Source: Ficedula albicollis (Eukaryota > Chordata > Aves > Passeriformes > Muscicapidae). Taken from it: a stretch of DNA of 64,000 nt. The stretch is taken from contig NC_021680.1 of NCBI RefSeq assembly GCF_000247815.1, positions 2,768,649 through 2,832,648 of the forward strand. Reading direction: 5' to 3'. Below are positions 1 through 58,779 of the stretch, in pieces; position 1 is the stretch's first letter, and each line of letters begins with the position of its first letter. Made by a program: the position numbers and the translations under genes. The notes beneath the pieces were generated by a model that saw nothing but the letters and a program-made list of their open reading frames with translations, was not told the DNA's origin and made no database searches.

Positions 1-471
1 AGTTTAGAGACTTTGGCAAGGGCAATTTTGAGCTATCTTTGAGCTATCCAGTATAGCCAATATCTTCCTGCACACACCACACTTCCAGAAGCTGGGGATT
101 TAGTAGGTGGGGGAAAAAATGCTGTGGGAGGAAAGGAGTGGAGGGTGTGCTGGTCCAAGGATCCTGGACAGAAGCTGTTTGAGCTGCACCACATCAGCAC
201 ACCCACTGCCACCTTCACATGGCAGCCACTTCACCACATGGACGCCTGGCAGCTGTGCCTTGGCTGTCCTCTAAGCTGAGTTTTGGTGAGCAGCACCGGG
301 AAAAGGTGCATCAATATTCAAAGAAAAGGATGGGAAGTTCAGCAGAGGGAAGGAAAAAGTCACGTTGACTGCAGACCCATCAGCCTGCTGACCTGCACAA
401 GGGTGTCTGGGCCACAGCCATAACTTTTCTAGATGAAGCCAAGCCTGCCTGAAGGGCAGCTGGCAGCTTCT

Positions 472-663
472 CTCGGGGGTGCTCTGATCTTCAGCTGCCA
501 GAAACAGCCCCTGAGGGTCCCCCAAATCTCCCTGGCTTCTGCTCACACCCCAGCACCAGAGCTGAGACTCGGGGGTGCTCTGATCTTCAGCTGCCAGAAG
601 CAGCCCCTGAGGGTCCCCCAAATCTCCCCGGCTTCTGCTCACACCCCAGCAGCAGAGCTGAGA
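472..663. repeat. Two-copy tandem duplication, 96-bp unit
   Basis: Copies at 472-567 and 568-663, each beginning CTCGGGGGTGCTCTGATCTT, differing at only a few bases. Confidence 0.9.
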
Positions 664-2854
664 TGTGCTGCTGCCCCTCCTCTGCCTGCAGCCTGCTGCA
701 GCACCTCCAGCCCCACCCCGAGCACCCCCTCACCCCACAAGGACAGGGGATAGGTGCAGTTTGCATCCAGGAAGCCATTCCCAGGCCTTGGGGGAAGCAG
801 AAATCCCTGGAGGCCGTTCCTTGATGCTGACAGCTGGGAGGGGGGCGAGGTACCCTGAATGCCAGCAGTGTGAGCAGCAGCCTTTGCTCCCCAGCCCAAG
901 CATCCACAGGAGGATTTAAAGGACTCACAGAACTTACTGGCAGGTATTAAAAGTTCACTGGGGCTGTAATAGCAATCTGTCAGCCTGCTGCTAATCCGTC
1001 TTGACAGAAACTTTATAAGAAGCTGAAGCGTGTTAAATAGTCCTGGAGTTTGGGCAGAGCAAGCATAAGGAGGGTGGTTTAAAGCAAAGGGTGTTTTCTG
1101 TGGACCTCTGACCAAAAGCCCGTGGACCAGCTCAGGGTTTGACTCCTTAAATGTCTTCTCTGGAGGAGGAGAAGGAGAAGAGGAGGTGGTTTTTTTAGCA
1201 AACACCCGGAGAGCAGTGCCCTGAGCAGCTGAGGTGCTGTCCCACGGGCAGCTGGGGCAGGGGCACAATAGGGGCTCTGTGCAGGGACAGCACGCTCAGG
1301 GGTGCTCAGGGCCACCATCTGATGCACCTGCGCTCACCTCCGAGTCAAGAATGCAAATAATTCACATCTGCAAATCCTGGGAAAGCCATTAGTGCTGAAA
1401 CTGGATCCGCTCAGCCCACGAGGGAAGCTTGCCACGGTTTCGGGGAGCGTTGTGTCAGCTGGGTCTGGGCTGTGCCAGCCAGGTGGAGAGCTGTGTTTGT
1501 GCCCTCCAACCCAGACAGGACAAAAGCAGCTCGGGGGGGTGTCTCCCAGGAGTGTCACACCAGCTCCCACCAGTGCAAACCTCACCGAAAACACGGCTCA
1601 GAGTAACAGGGCTGCACTGAAGGACAGACCCCATCCCTCTCCAGCAGGAAGGTGAGGCTTCCAGGTGCATCGTGGATTTCATTAGGGACCAGCAGCTGAG
1701 ATGCCACCCCCAGTGGGTTCCTGCACCAGCAGGACTGCAAACATTCCTGGGGCAAGTCTGTGTGTGCTGGCACTGCTCTCAGTATTCCCTGCAGTGGGTT
1801 TGCTCTGGAGCAGATGGCAAAGTTTCATCACCATCTCTGTCTTTCGCTGCTCTGTTTCCCAGGGACCTCCTCAGACTTTTGCCTTTTAGCTGAGAGTCCT
1901 GCCCCCTCACTGAAACATCCCACACCCCACCAGGAACTGTTATTATTAGGGTAACTCAAGACCTGCTCACAGGAAGGGTTTTGCACGCTGTTAAACTCTC
2001 AGTGAGAGCCTCCAGAGGCTTTTTCAGCCACACATTCACTACAGCTTGCTGCTGAAAGAGGGATGGAGAGCAAGACTTTTAGCTAAAAAGGAAACTAAAG
2101 GACTTTTAGCACGCTGCCAAGACACAGGCACCTGGATCAGAGGGAAATAGATCCAATAAATAACGGCATACCCAGAATGGAGATAGCAGAGAAGAGTGAG
2201 CAGTAGCTGTAACACATCTCCTCCACTCTCCAGCACACCACATGTACTTGTGGGTCTCAAATCAGCTCAGCAGAACTCCTGGGGTTCCTCCAGCAGAGAA
2301 ACCTGTTGGCCAGAAGGGCTCAGTAGCAGCCCAGCTCCTGGGAAGCCTGGTCTGCCACGGCTTTGTGAATCCCTCTGGTGGGCAGCCGCAGCCCTTTCCT
2401 CACACCTCACCTGCAGGTGTGACAACACAATTCCAGCAGTCCAGCAAGGGATGTGCTCCCCCTGAAAACTCCCCATGGAGCAGGAGGGAACTAGAGGACA
2501 GGTTTATAAATCTCTTTGTCATCCCTTTATGCAAGACCCGGAGAAACTTAACCCTCAAATTATTTTGGCAAGGAGATGACAGTTGCGTAAGCCTTGCCTG
2601 AGCAGAAAAGCAAGGTAGAAACATTTGCTGGGAAAGAAAAGAGAAACACCACTTGCCTTGCCTTGCTGGGAATGCAACGTGTGACCTGTAAACAGCAGCT
2701 AAAAAGGGAATATGTGTGCTTGGGTGAAAGTTTGAGTAAACTCAAACATCATGACAGATGTCAGCAGGAGCAGGGAAATAAAGCCCTGAACGCTCACCGC
2801 CTTCTTAGTAAGGAAGCACCTTGAAACAATCCCAGAGGAATCCACAACTTTGTG

Positions 2855-3742
<888 letters not shown>

Positions 3743-4225
3743 TTTCCCCTCAGCACGTTGTCATCGTCTTCCCCAGGAGCAGAGTTGCTCCCAAGAAACC
3801 AGATCCCCCCCGGGCACAAAGCCCCTACTGTGCTGGCCCCGATGCTATCGGGAGGGGCTGGCCGGGTGCACACGGTCAGGCAGCACCTTAGCTCGGGTGG
3901 CCCAGGGTTTTGGGATGAAACAAGACCCCTCCTCCTCCTCCTCCCCCAGCACACCACAGCTTTGAGGCCGTCGTGGGGAGGGCTGGAGGCTCAGCATCTC
4001 CTTTACTTATTCATATTTCACAGGGAAGCTCCTGGCTGACACAACTCTCCACTCTCCAGGCGCTTCTGTCAATCCCCTCACAAAAGCCAGCACTGCCACA
4101 AACATTTGTGAGCTCCTCGCGAGCTCCTGGCTGGAGGTGAGCTGGTCACATCAACAGCAGATTTTTTTATTTCGAGGCAAGGAAAAAGTAAGCAAGTCAA
4201 GGAAACAGCTGTTGAGCTGCAGGAA

Positions 4226-4320
4226 TAATCAATTAGCAGGCAATTTCATCATTTCGAATAAGCTTGCTCGTAATTAAAAGCCTTGTGAAGGAAGTGATTA
4301 TGCTCTAATTGATGGGAGCT
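4226..4320. promoter_or_regulatory. AT-rich block with several homeodomain core sites
   Basis: Within about 95 bp there are AATCAATTAG, GTAATTAAAA, GTGATTATG and CTAATTGATG, each containing an ATTA/TAAT-type or related core. Such clustering without low-complexity repeats is typical of conserved developmental enhancers. Conservation was not tested. Confidence 0.3.
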
Positions 4321-7300
4321 GTAAAGCTCAGGAAAGAGGCAGAGCAATGGTTTGTGCAGCCATTCCTGGGGCACGGAATGGGCTGCAGGTCCCACCCCTG
4401 CTGGCCAGCACACTGCTCTGCTTTTGGGGATGGCACCTGCCTTCGGGCTTCTCCGTGGCTCTAGCTCCTTGCCAAAGACTCTCTGATGTTTCTCTCTGGA
4501 TTCATTGCTCTTTCCCCGTCCCACACTCCCAGCCTGACACAGGAAAGCCACTGGCCAAACCCCAGCCACGCTGCTCTCCTTCCCTGCCGCTGTTTGCAGG
4601 GAAGGCCAGGCTCAGCCAGCTGGTGCTGAGAATTGGTCCCACTTCTCCCAGCTTAAACCTGAGGATCCAAGCAGGCTTTCAGGTGGCTCACAGTGCCTCT
4701 GCTTAGGCCTCCTAGTCATCCATGGTGGGGCTGCTCCTTTTTCCTTACAGGGAAGTGACCTCCTCATCTTCCCCAGACACCCTGCTCCCAGCCAACATCC
4801 CCTTTTTCATCTCTGCCACGTTTGTCACTGCCCTGTGACCACCATGTCCTGCCTGGGCTTCCCATCCCGTCTCCAGCTCTGCCACCCCAGCCTTTGTTGT
4901 AAAAGCAGTTTTGGCCCCATGGGATTAGGCTCCATGTGCCCCAGCCCCCAGGTCTTCTGCAGGGATGTCACCGCTCCTTCCTCACCCCTCCGCCCACTCC
5001 GGGAGGAGACAGAGCAGCCAGCAGTCAGTTATAGCTTCTGGCAGGCTCCAGCTAATCCTTTTGGAAGAGTTTCACCAGCCTCCTCTCCCCAAACTCCTCA
5101 GGGGCTCTCTCGTTACTTCCCAAATACCTCCACGCACTCGGCTGCGGAGCCAAACCCTCCAAGGCTGGGACACCAGTGTGAGGTTGTCAGGACAACACAA
5201 GCAGCCACCCAAGGCACAGGTGTCACGCCGCATCTCCAGTTCCATGATCTCATGCTGCATTTTCCAGGCAGTCCCTGCCTCTTTGAGCAGAGCTGCTCAC
5301 TGTTTCCCCTCCGCTCCTGCTCTCTCATGCACAGCCCCGGGGCTCTCCGTGCTCGCCTATTATTTCGAGCTGGTGTTGAGCACAGACTTGTTTCCCCGCA
5401 GATGCTCTTGGGAACAGGAAAAAAAAAAAAAAAAAACCCAGCAGAAAAAGCCTAAGGCTTGGTGGATACCTCCCTGCACAGCCCCTCCTCTCCCAAGCAG
5501 ATACTATTGCATCTGCACTGCGAGGAACAGAGGCGAGAGAGCCAGAGCTGCTGGGGACCAGCCAAAGCTCCGATCTCCAGAGCACCAGTCCTGTCTGGGC
5601 TCTCAAAATAACATTGGGTAGGAGCAACTGGTTGGGTGGAGGCCACCCAGATGAATAGAGCTGTAGGGCATTGCCTTCTGGGGTTCACCACCAGCTCCCC
5701 ATCCCTTTGCCACAGATCCTGCCACGGATTCACCTTGCCCCCGGTGATCCAAGCCACCAGGCATCCACCCCTCTGAATGAGCCCCCTGTTCTCGGGGTCA
5801 TCACAGCAGAAACCTGATCTCCCCTGCCAAGCAGCAGCTCCCAGGGCCCGGGGCAGTGGGAATCTGCCTCTGCTCACCCCAAGTGCTGTGGGTATTTGAT
5901 CACTCCCAGTGTTTTGACATGGTTTGCAGTGGGGTACGCTCCCCCTCAGCCTGTGAACTCAGACGTGTCAGTCAGGCAGGCACATTCAGCCTCCACACCG
6001 CTGTCTAGGAGGTCTACAGCTGACAAGATAACCTTTTCATGACCAACAGTTGCCACTTAGAGGAATGGAGAGGAGAATTTGGTCTGATCTCCAACAAGAT
6101 AAGAAGCTGGTATTCGCCTTTTTGCACCTGAGGAGCTTCCAACACTTTTCTTGCCTTTCCACCGTTTTACAAAGAGGGTTTTTGTGCCTTTTTAAAATAA
6201 ATTCTCCACGCAGATGACCAGCAGTGGAAGAAAAGACTTAGCAAATCCAAGTAACAGCTTTGGACAGCTGGTGTTACCTGGGATCTTGCTCACAGACCTA
6301 CCAGAAAGCCAAGGCATTGGTCCTCAGTGGTTTGAGCCCTATCATGTGTCACAAGACGAGTGTTTCCTAATGATGGGTGACATTTAGTGCCCAGAAGAGT
6401 GTCAATGTAGGTATCAAACATCTGGCAAATTATTTCACTCTGGAAAGGTGACAGGAACAACCAAAGCTTTGGCATTTTCACACACACGAAAAAAGAAACG
6501 AAGCCGGAATTTGTCACCTTTCATGCCCAGTTCCAGGAAAGGACCCTGCCTGTGGGCTCCTTGGGATTTCAGAGAGATGACCCATGGGTGTGGGCACATG
6601 AGAAACTCTCCTGCAGGTTCTTCTCCCCTAGGAGACGCCCACATCACACCAGAAAGCAGCCCCCAGACACCAGGGCAGCAAGAGGCTGCTGAGGTGGCCC
6701 TGACCTGTGCTGCCCACATGGGTGTGTCCCCAGTGCACCAGGATCTTTGCTGGGTTTGGGGGCTCCTCCTGCCCACACCCAGGAGCCAGCACACTGCTGA
6801 CTGCAGTTCCATGCTGATTCAGCCCACTCAGAGCGAGGCAAGGCTCCAGCCCTTCACCTGGAGGTGGTTTTCCTAGACAGCAAGGTCACCTCCTTCCAGG
6901 AAGGTTGCCTGCTTGGGCTCCTGTGTCTGTGGACACTACAAGTCTCCAACAAATACCTAAAAACACCACCAAGACTCAAACACCCAGCTGCACACCCAGC
7001 CAGCGTTGGCCAATGCCATTTTGATTTTCACTCCCAAGCTCCTGAGCCGTCCATTCACAAAGAGCAAGTTAATTAACCTAAAATCACTCAGAGCTGGCTG
7101 CCTATCAGTATCATCTAATCAGTGTCCTCAACTGACAAGTAATCTCTGACTTGATCTCTCCTTGGCCACCGAGCAGTGCCTGAACAGAGGCAGCTTTGTT
7201 TGGAGTCACTGGAGACACAAAGGTCAGCTCCCAGCCCGTTCCTGGCATTGCCCTTGCCTTGGGGAGCAGGGTAGAACCTGTTTTCGTGTCAGACCTGGCT

Positions 7301-7846
7301 CTTTTCCTCCTGCCTCTGACAAGAAGGTGCCATCTGTCCCAGGGACAGCTGAGAGTGGGCTCGGGCATGGAGCAGCCCCCCAGAAGGACATCCCAGGGGG
7401 ACAAACCAAGGGACACCTGACAGTCCACGTCACCTGCCACCCAGTGACTCCACCACCTGCAGAAGATAAGGCCCAGCCAGTTCTGCTCTGGCAGCATCCA
7501 TCCACACCCTGAAATAAGGAGCAGGAGGATATGAGATCCAGATGACAGGAGGACCCACATCTGCTACTCCATGGCAAGATTGCAAACTGGGCTCATGTTC
7601 GGCCTGTGTCGAGCACAGGGCCAACTGGCAGAAGAACAGCTTTAAAACCATGAATCCTCCTGATTTTGCTGGGCAAAAATCCGCCCTCATCCATAATTCT
7701 GATCGTTTCCCAAAATGACATACTCTATATAATAATAATTTTATACACATACCCACATCTGCATCAAGAGACTGTTATTATAGGGTGTCATTACAGTTTT
7801 GCAAGATTTTTAAAAGTAGGCAACCAGTCTGTATGACATGAGAGTT

Positions 7847-7852
7847 TTTATT
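7847..7852 (-). terminator. Possible LMX1A polyadenylation signal AATAAA
   Basis: This is the first exact AATAAA on the minus strand that I found below the LMX1A stop, about 3.0 kb downstream. The human 3' UTR is, from memory, nearer 2 kb, so an upstream non-canonical signal or a different site is quite possible. Confidence 0.25.
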
Positions 7853-8841
7853 TGGGGGAAGCAATTTAGCAAGTGTAAATTGACAGTTGGGCTGATGAAA
7901 AACGGGGCTGATGCACCTGAGGATTTTTCAAACAGGAAATAGCTGTGGGTGGGGAAGACAAACCTTTTATCTTCAAAACATTAGTAATAAACCCCCACAA
8001 ATTTAAAGATGATGTTTTAAGAAGTACCCGAGTGAGAGGAATTTTTGAGGCAGTTTTAATAACCATTAAGGGAAACTTACTTTTGCATTGTAAGCCTGGG
8101 TGGTGTCAACCCAGCCATTGCCTAGAGCTGATCCTATAAATTGTGCTGGTTTTGTGGGCCACAGCAGCTCCTGCCCCCTTTTTCACATAGCACCAGCCAA
8201 GTATTTCTCCAATTCCACCAAGACTGGTGTTAAGAGAAACCTCAAGCCATAATTTCCCCAACTTGCCCACCACAAGACAAGTCCAACCCTTTTCCCTGCT
8301 GCTGTCTTCAAACAGAGCAAAACCCCAAACCAACCCAGGCAATCCAGGCTGCTCTTGGGCTGCTTTTTACAGCTTGGAAAATAAAAATGACAAGTTTTCT
8401 TCTTGCAGTCACACCACTTTAGAATTTTTTTCTTTTTGCAGGTTGGACTTAGAAAACATTTTCTAACACAGAAGCTGGAGAGCAGGGACTGATGATGGGC
8501 AGGAAGGAGCACACCTTGTTTAGAACAGCTCAGAAAATGGGCTGTGGATCCCCATTTGCTGGCACGTTTATGGAACCTCTGTGTGTCTGGGAGCTGGGAT
8601 AAGGGCAATTCCTCTTGGGAAACACCCACCCATACCCTTAGGGCAGTCTTACCATGGAGTTGCTCATGGTCCTAACATGAAGGGCTGGGGTTCATGAAGT
8701 GCTAGTCCAGGTGAGAGCTTGGTGAAGACCCCCAGCCAGCCCCTCTCTCATCTTCCAGACCCACCAGCCTCTGCCTGTTGGCCACACAGGACTCTCCAAG
8801 GGCCAGCTTAGTCCCAGACCACAGAATATGATGAGGCCCCA

Positions 8842-9024
8842 GCACAGGCTGCCCAGAGAGGCTGTGGATGCCCCACCCCTGGAAGTGTTCAAGGCCAGGC
8901 TGGATGGGGCTTGGAGTAACCTGGCATAGTGGAAGGTGTCCCTGCCCATGGCAGGGGGCTGCAGCTGGATGGTCTTTGAAGTCCCTTCCAACCCACACTG
9001 TGATGAGGTCTATGATTCTGTGAA
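8842..9024 (+). mobile_element. CR1 LINE 3' end
   Basis: Starts GCACAGGCTGCCCAGAGAGG, contains GGAAGTGTTCAAGGCCAGGC and CCCTTCCAACCC, and ends in ATGATTCTGTGA. This is the standard 5'-truncated avian CR1 tail. It is a degraded, non-coding fragment. Confidence 0.9.
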
Positions 9025-9215
9025 TATTTGATATCGAAAACCCATTAATTTAAAATTAACCCATTAAGCAAAAACTTCTCACTACACCCTGCCCAAGACC
9101 TTGCTGTCTTTGGGGACAACTCCAACCTTCCAACCTTTCCCTCTCCCAGCCAAGAGGACACAACCACGCAAGAAAGAAAACACCACGCTTTTTTTTTTTT
9201 TCTTTAACAGAGTTT

Positions 9216-9216
<1 letters not shown>

Positions 9217-9265
<49 letters not shown>
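9217..9265. repeat. C run, 49 bp, followed by T17
   Basis: T-rich sequence lies on both sides (9189-9216 interrupted, 9266-9282 pure). It lies about 190 bp past a CR1 3' end. Confidence 0.9.
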
Positions 9266-10250
9266 TTTTTTTTTTTTTTTTTGTCTTTCAGATTTCATCT
9301 CGGTGCGTGATTTCTGGCAGTGCTGTCAGCACTTCCCACCAGGACAGCCATCTCCAGACCCTGCTACATTCAGTGTCAGAGGGACAGCAGCCACCAGCCA
9401 GTGTTTCCAGCCTCACAGTCACTCGCACGGCTTTAGGGGCTGTCTCTTCCATCATTTGTGAACAGCAGCACAAAAGGACACAACGCATGAAAACGAAGAG
9501 TGGGGATGAGGTGAGGGCCAGCTGAAGGCTCGACTTTCCCCAGGTTTTCCCACAGGGCTGGCAGGGATGGAGCCAAAGCAAGCAGGGCTGGCCCTGCTTC
9601 CCCTGAGGGGTGGGGACTTGGGGTGCAGCGTTTCCCAGCACCAGGACACCAGCTCACACCGGCCTAGCACCCAAATTTGAGAGTATCATGGGATGGGGTT
9701 GCTGGTGGAGGCAGGCTGGGCCCTGCTGGGGAAGGACAAGTGACGTGGAGAAGCATGGCTGAGCCCTGATGGGGTGGGATGTGCAGCAGCTCCAGCACGC
9801 CCACCCCACACCGACCCCCTGGGCACGTCCAGCAGCGGGGACAGGACCCGGGCACCACGCTGCCCCCATCAACCTGCTGGCAAAAAGCAGCTTTCTGGAC
9901 CCAGCCCTGCTTTGTGTTTCAACTGCACCTCGAAACCAGTGGGGCAACCTGAGAACACCAAAAGTAACCAACCCCGAAACCCAAACCTATCGCCTGAAAT
10001 GAACTGACGCTCCTTCCCTGCCACTGGGCTTTTGCAACCTAAACATAACGCTTATAAAAAGTAAAATTATTTCCTCTTATAACTTAAGTGCATTGAGTAT
10101 TTCCTTAAATATGGTTCACACTGAAAATAAAGTTACTTTTGCTGTACAGTAAATTTCTGATAGACTTAGAAATAAACTTTTTTTTTTTTTGTTGATACAA
10201 TCCGGCAGGCGTGGCCGTGCAGCGCAGCACTCCCAGCCACACGGCTCTGC

Positions 10251-10281
10251 ACGCACACACACACACACATCCACACACACA
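10251..10281. repeat. (CA)n microsatellite
   Basis: Interrupted CA repeats, ACGCACACACACACACACAT then CCACACACACAG. Confidence 0.85.
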
Positions 10282-10576
10282 GCCCCATCCTCGGGGACAG
10301 GGACAATGTCAGGGGTTTCTAGCTTTCTATACTCGCATGGGAACATCTATCTTTAAAGTCCCTACGTTTAAGCAGCGGGCACTCAAACCGGTTGAGGGAA
10401 CAGATGGGAAAAAAAACCAAACCCTGCAGCGACCTTTTCCCCTCGTGTTTCCTTCCCCAGAGCGCTGTCAGCTTTTTAAATTCAAAGCCTGGCTGATGCT
10501 GCAGGCTTTCCCCATGAAGATCAGCAGTTTGCTCTTTCTAGAGCTGGGATGCAGAGCTGGGATGCTCCTACAGGAG

Positions 10577-10578
<2 letters not shown>

Positions 10579-10647
<69 letters not shown>
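10579..10647. repeat. C run, 69 bp
   Basis: Pure C without T flanks, between GGAGAA and ACTCCCCCTG, in the 3' flank or UTR of LMX1A. Confidence 0.9.
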
Positions 10648-10883
10648 ACTCCCCCTGCCGAACGGAGAAATTCGTGCCCCCGTTTGAAATTTGAAAACCT
10701 ACCAGCCAGCTGCAAAAACCACTCCTGTCCCTAATCCTAGGCTCCTAAGAGAAACATGAAACTATGCAACCCATAACTTAACTCGCTCCTTGGGAATCCC
10801 AAGCTACAACATTATCTGGCGGCATCCCGGCAGCGCCGCTCCCCTCCCTCCCTCCCGACCCTCCTGGGGGCACCAGGCTGCGC

Positions 10884-52896
<42,013 letters not shown>

Positions 52897-52927
52897 GGTG
52901 GGGAGCCGGGCCGGGCGAGGGGCCGCG

Positions 52928-54950
<2,023 letters not shown>

Positions 54951-57129
54951 GCCTCACCTCCTGTGCTCACCGCTGACCTTGGCACCAGGGGCAGATGTGC
55001 TCCCAGCCTCTCTGTGGGGCATCCTCGTCACCAAGCGCTCCCCACACCCAGATGACGTGGGTGATGCAGGGACCGAGGTCGTGTCCTCTGGGAATTCGTA
55101 GGAAGGAGAGAGGCCATAGGTTAGCCCAGGCAGCTCACCGCCCTGTCAAAATCCCAGGGGAGAGGGAATCACGGTCCTGGGGCAGCCCTAGTGTATCCCA
55201 GTACAACTCCACCGGGATTTCGGGCATGAAAGCCTTGGTGCTATCAAACGGGGCAGCGTGAAACGGCTCTGACCACTCACATCCAGGAAGGCTGGGCTGC
55301 AGCAGGGAGGCACCGGGCTCGGACACCTTTGTCTTTGGCTCTCCCGAAGGTCTCCGAGCAGCTACAGCCGCTGGAGCCACCTTGCCAAGCCACCAGCCCA
55401 GCAAGGACTGCAGTGTGACCAGGGGCTCCAAGCGCTGCATGCTGCTCTTGCTGCCTGTGCAAACCATCCCAGCCTCCCCACCCTGTCCGTCCCACCCACA
55501 GAGCTGTGCGGGACAGATTTTCCTCACACAGCCAGGGAGTGGCAGCCCCGTGGGGTGGGAATACCATCCACCAGCACTGCTAAAAACCTGGTCCCTGTGC
55601 AGGGCACTTGGCTGGCAGACTCAGACCGCCCACCTGATTTGCCTCGCCCAGATGCAGGAGCAGCTGGGAGGGAAGTCACTCCTTCCTGGATGTTGCCACC
55701 CTATGGTTTTCCTCCTCCTCTTCTCCATAGGAGGAGGGTGTGGAGACTCTCACCTTGTGGCTCTTGTGTGCTGTTCCCAGCTTGGTCTATGAAGATCAGG
55801 TTTGGGGGGCTGAGGCAAGTGTGTAACACCAGGGAGGCTGCAGCAGGGTGCTGCTGCTCGTGGTTTACACATCCACCAGCTCCCACACAGGTCAGAGCTA
55901 CTGGAGCACACCTGGCCTCATGCAAAAGGTGACTTTACCAGACGAAGCAGTAAAATATGCAAGAAATACTCTCCAAACCCCCTCTCTCCCAAAGCACACC
56001 TTCAACACGAGGGGAGTATTTCAGGCAGCACACTACAGCCTCTGATGACCAGTTTCCATTATAAGCTCACTCAGAGCTGAGCTAGGGGCAGAGGCCCACA
56101 ACATCAGCAGCCAAAGAGAATTAAAACAGAGGAAAAGCAGGTCTTGCCTTTTTCCTTCTAGCTGTAGGGTCTGCAGGCAGCCAGGTGTTGCAGAAAGTGG
56201 GCGGTGCTGGAGAACTGCATTAAACAGAAGCTGCCAAGCGAATTAACGAGGCCACAGCATTGGCAGAGGGGCTGCACATCTTCCCCAGCCCTCTCCCCGC
56301 TGGGGCTGCCCAGCTGTCATGGTTTGTGCAGGTCCCCACTGCTCACTGCTGGAAGGGGATCAGCAGCACTCAGCTCCCAGGTAGCCACAGCCACAGCAAC
56401 TGCCCTGGCTCCAGACATCCTCCAGCATCACCTTAACTCTGCCCAGCCAAGCAGAGGCAGAAACACCCAGGAGCAGGCAGGGCTGGCCCCAGAGAGACCA
56501 AGGAAGAAGATGGCCACGAGCCACCTCCCTTGGGACAGGAGTCACTGGGCCAGCATCATCCAGGTGCCTCAAATGCCCAAAGCCAACTGGGCACAGAAGA
56601 AAAAGCCTTGCCCAGCACCAGAGACATCTGTGGACACCACTCAGCCCTGCAAGGACCACACCTCCCTCTCCTCCTGCCACCCTCAGAGCCCTTCAGAGGC
56701 ATCAGCAGCTGCACAGCCAGCTGGGCTGGCCAGCCTGGCAGAGAGGCAAGCCAGAGACCAGCCCACAGCCACCATGCTGTCAGATAGCCCTGGGGTGTAA
56801 AAATCCTCTCCTTTCACCACTGAAATCCCCCAGACCAAGCCTGTCTCAGGTAGAGTTGGTTGCACAGAGGGTGCAGGAAGAGAGGAGACAGAAATGGAGT
56901 GACAGCCACTGGCCTTGATTGGGAAGAGGTTGGTCTTTGTCCACTCACGCTGATAAACACCTGGGGATTTATTTGGGCTGCTCTATCACGCTTTCCACCA
57001 CAGTGGACCTTGCCATCATCCCCTGAAAGAGGATACACACACTGCTCCCCATCAGCAGCAGTTCTGGGGAGCCTCCTCTTCCTCCTCCCTGTGCCTTCTG
57101 GTGCTCCAAGAGGTACCAAGCGAGCACAG

Positions 57130-57254
57130 CCTCCCCAGCTCCCAGCTGGGCCTTTGATGGGACAGCAGAGAGCTGGGAGGGACCCAGAGGGCCCTCCCCA
57201 GCTCCCAGCTGGGCCTTTGATGGGGCAGCAGAGAGCTGGGAGGGACACAGAGGG
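57130..57254. repeat. Two-copy tandem duplication, 63-bp unit
   Basis: CCTCCCCAGCTCCCAGCTGG begins copies at 57130 and 57193, with two or three differences. Confidence 0.9.
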
Positions 57255-58779
57255 GAGGAGCAGAGGAGTCAGGCAGCAAGGGGAATATCTCAGGGAAGCT
57301 CAGGTGAGATGGTGAAGGCAATCCAGAGACCAGTCCAGACAAGAGGTCCTTGAGAAAAGGTCAATGTTGGTGGCACTCAGTTGGGTTCACTCTGTTGGTG
57401 TCTGAGGGTCATGTCAGGTCTGCAGGATGTGTCCCTGAATCACTCAATCCACCAGGGAACCCAGACTGAAACTGAACATAAACCAGCTCAAACTTTTATA
57501 GTTTAATTTTTTTTTTTATTCTCAATCCAGAAGTGCTGTTGTTTGACTCAGTAGAAACTGAAGCAGCTGCTACAGAACCCAAAACTCCACTGTTTTTGGA
57601 AGCCCTCTCCACAGAGCACTGCAGAGGGAGCAGCTCAGAATTAAGAAATGCTTTGGCACATTTGGCCTGTACACCAGAACAAGGCTTGTCTGTGGTGAGG
57701 GACAAGTGCTGCTAACTTGGGAAGCTCGTGAGATGTGATGCATGGTGACAAAGAGAAAATGGCCTTGAAGCAGCCATTCCCAGAGCCTGGCTTATTTTTT
57801 TAATCCCAGAGCAAAGGAAAAATTGTCTGAGCTTAATCTGAGGCTAAGAGGGACTTCATGGGGTAACCAATGACTGCATGAAGTTTTCTTTGGCTTATCA
57901 ATGATTGTGATTTCTACTGTTTTATGAAAATGGGGTTTTTCCAGGGTTGAAGATGGGGGAAGCTCCGGCCATGCCGAGCTGCTGCTGTTCTGCAGCAACT
58001 CCCAGAAGGATAACCACACCAGTGAGTTACCGCCAGCTGCTGTGGGGTTTGTTCCTCAGCGTGTCCAAAAACACACTCCTACACTTTGCAAGGCTTGGGG
58101 GAAGCACAGCTCTTGGACAACACCCCTGTAGCGAGGTCTGCAACATGAATGAGGAATCCAAGGGTTGGGACCAAATCCAGGAGATTGCATCAACCCTCAG
58201 TGACTGCAGATAGAGCTGGGTTGCTCCATGACTTGTTTCCTCTGCAGAGGACATTGGTTTGCCAGTGGCACTTTCAGATGAGCAAGTGGTGTTTTATTCA
58301 CAGAGGCCACACGGAGAGTCATGGTCTCTCTGCCCTGCCAGACACAGGGTGGGGGAGTTTTTGGTGGGCTGAGTGTTAAGTTTTTCCAAAAACCCAGTAG
58401 TCATCTGGAGAAACAGGACAAAGCCCTGCTCAAACTGCAGCCTGCAGGCCTTGTGGCACAGAATCCAGAGATTACACTTCCAGGCTAAGAATGAGGGTGT
58501 CCAGCAGCCACCTCGAGATTTGCTGGCCCATTTTGGTTACCACATCCTATCACTTCCAGCATCAAAATATCACAGGCAGCAGTCTGGATTTGTTGGAGGT
58601 CAGCATCAATCAGAAAAGAAACCCAACCCAGCCAGCTGGGGAGCAGTTCTAAGAAGTTGACATCTCTTAGATGGGAAGCCTGAGCAGCCCAGGCTGGAGG
58701 TGACTTCTTGCTGCATCTCACCAGCAGTGTGGTGTGGTACAGCATCCCAAACTCCAGCAACAGTTTTACAACGAGCAGG

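Larger units (their letters stand above)
7853..10883 (-). other. LMX1A 3' UTR and/or 3' flank, end not determined
   Basis: No other exon or gene is visible here. It contains two C runs (9217-9265 and 10579-10647), a (CA)n tract and a CR1 3' end. AT-rich sequence at about 10010-10200 resembles typical 3' UTR. Part of this stretch is likely transcribed as LMX1A 3' UTR, but I cannot place the end. Confidence 0.45.
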
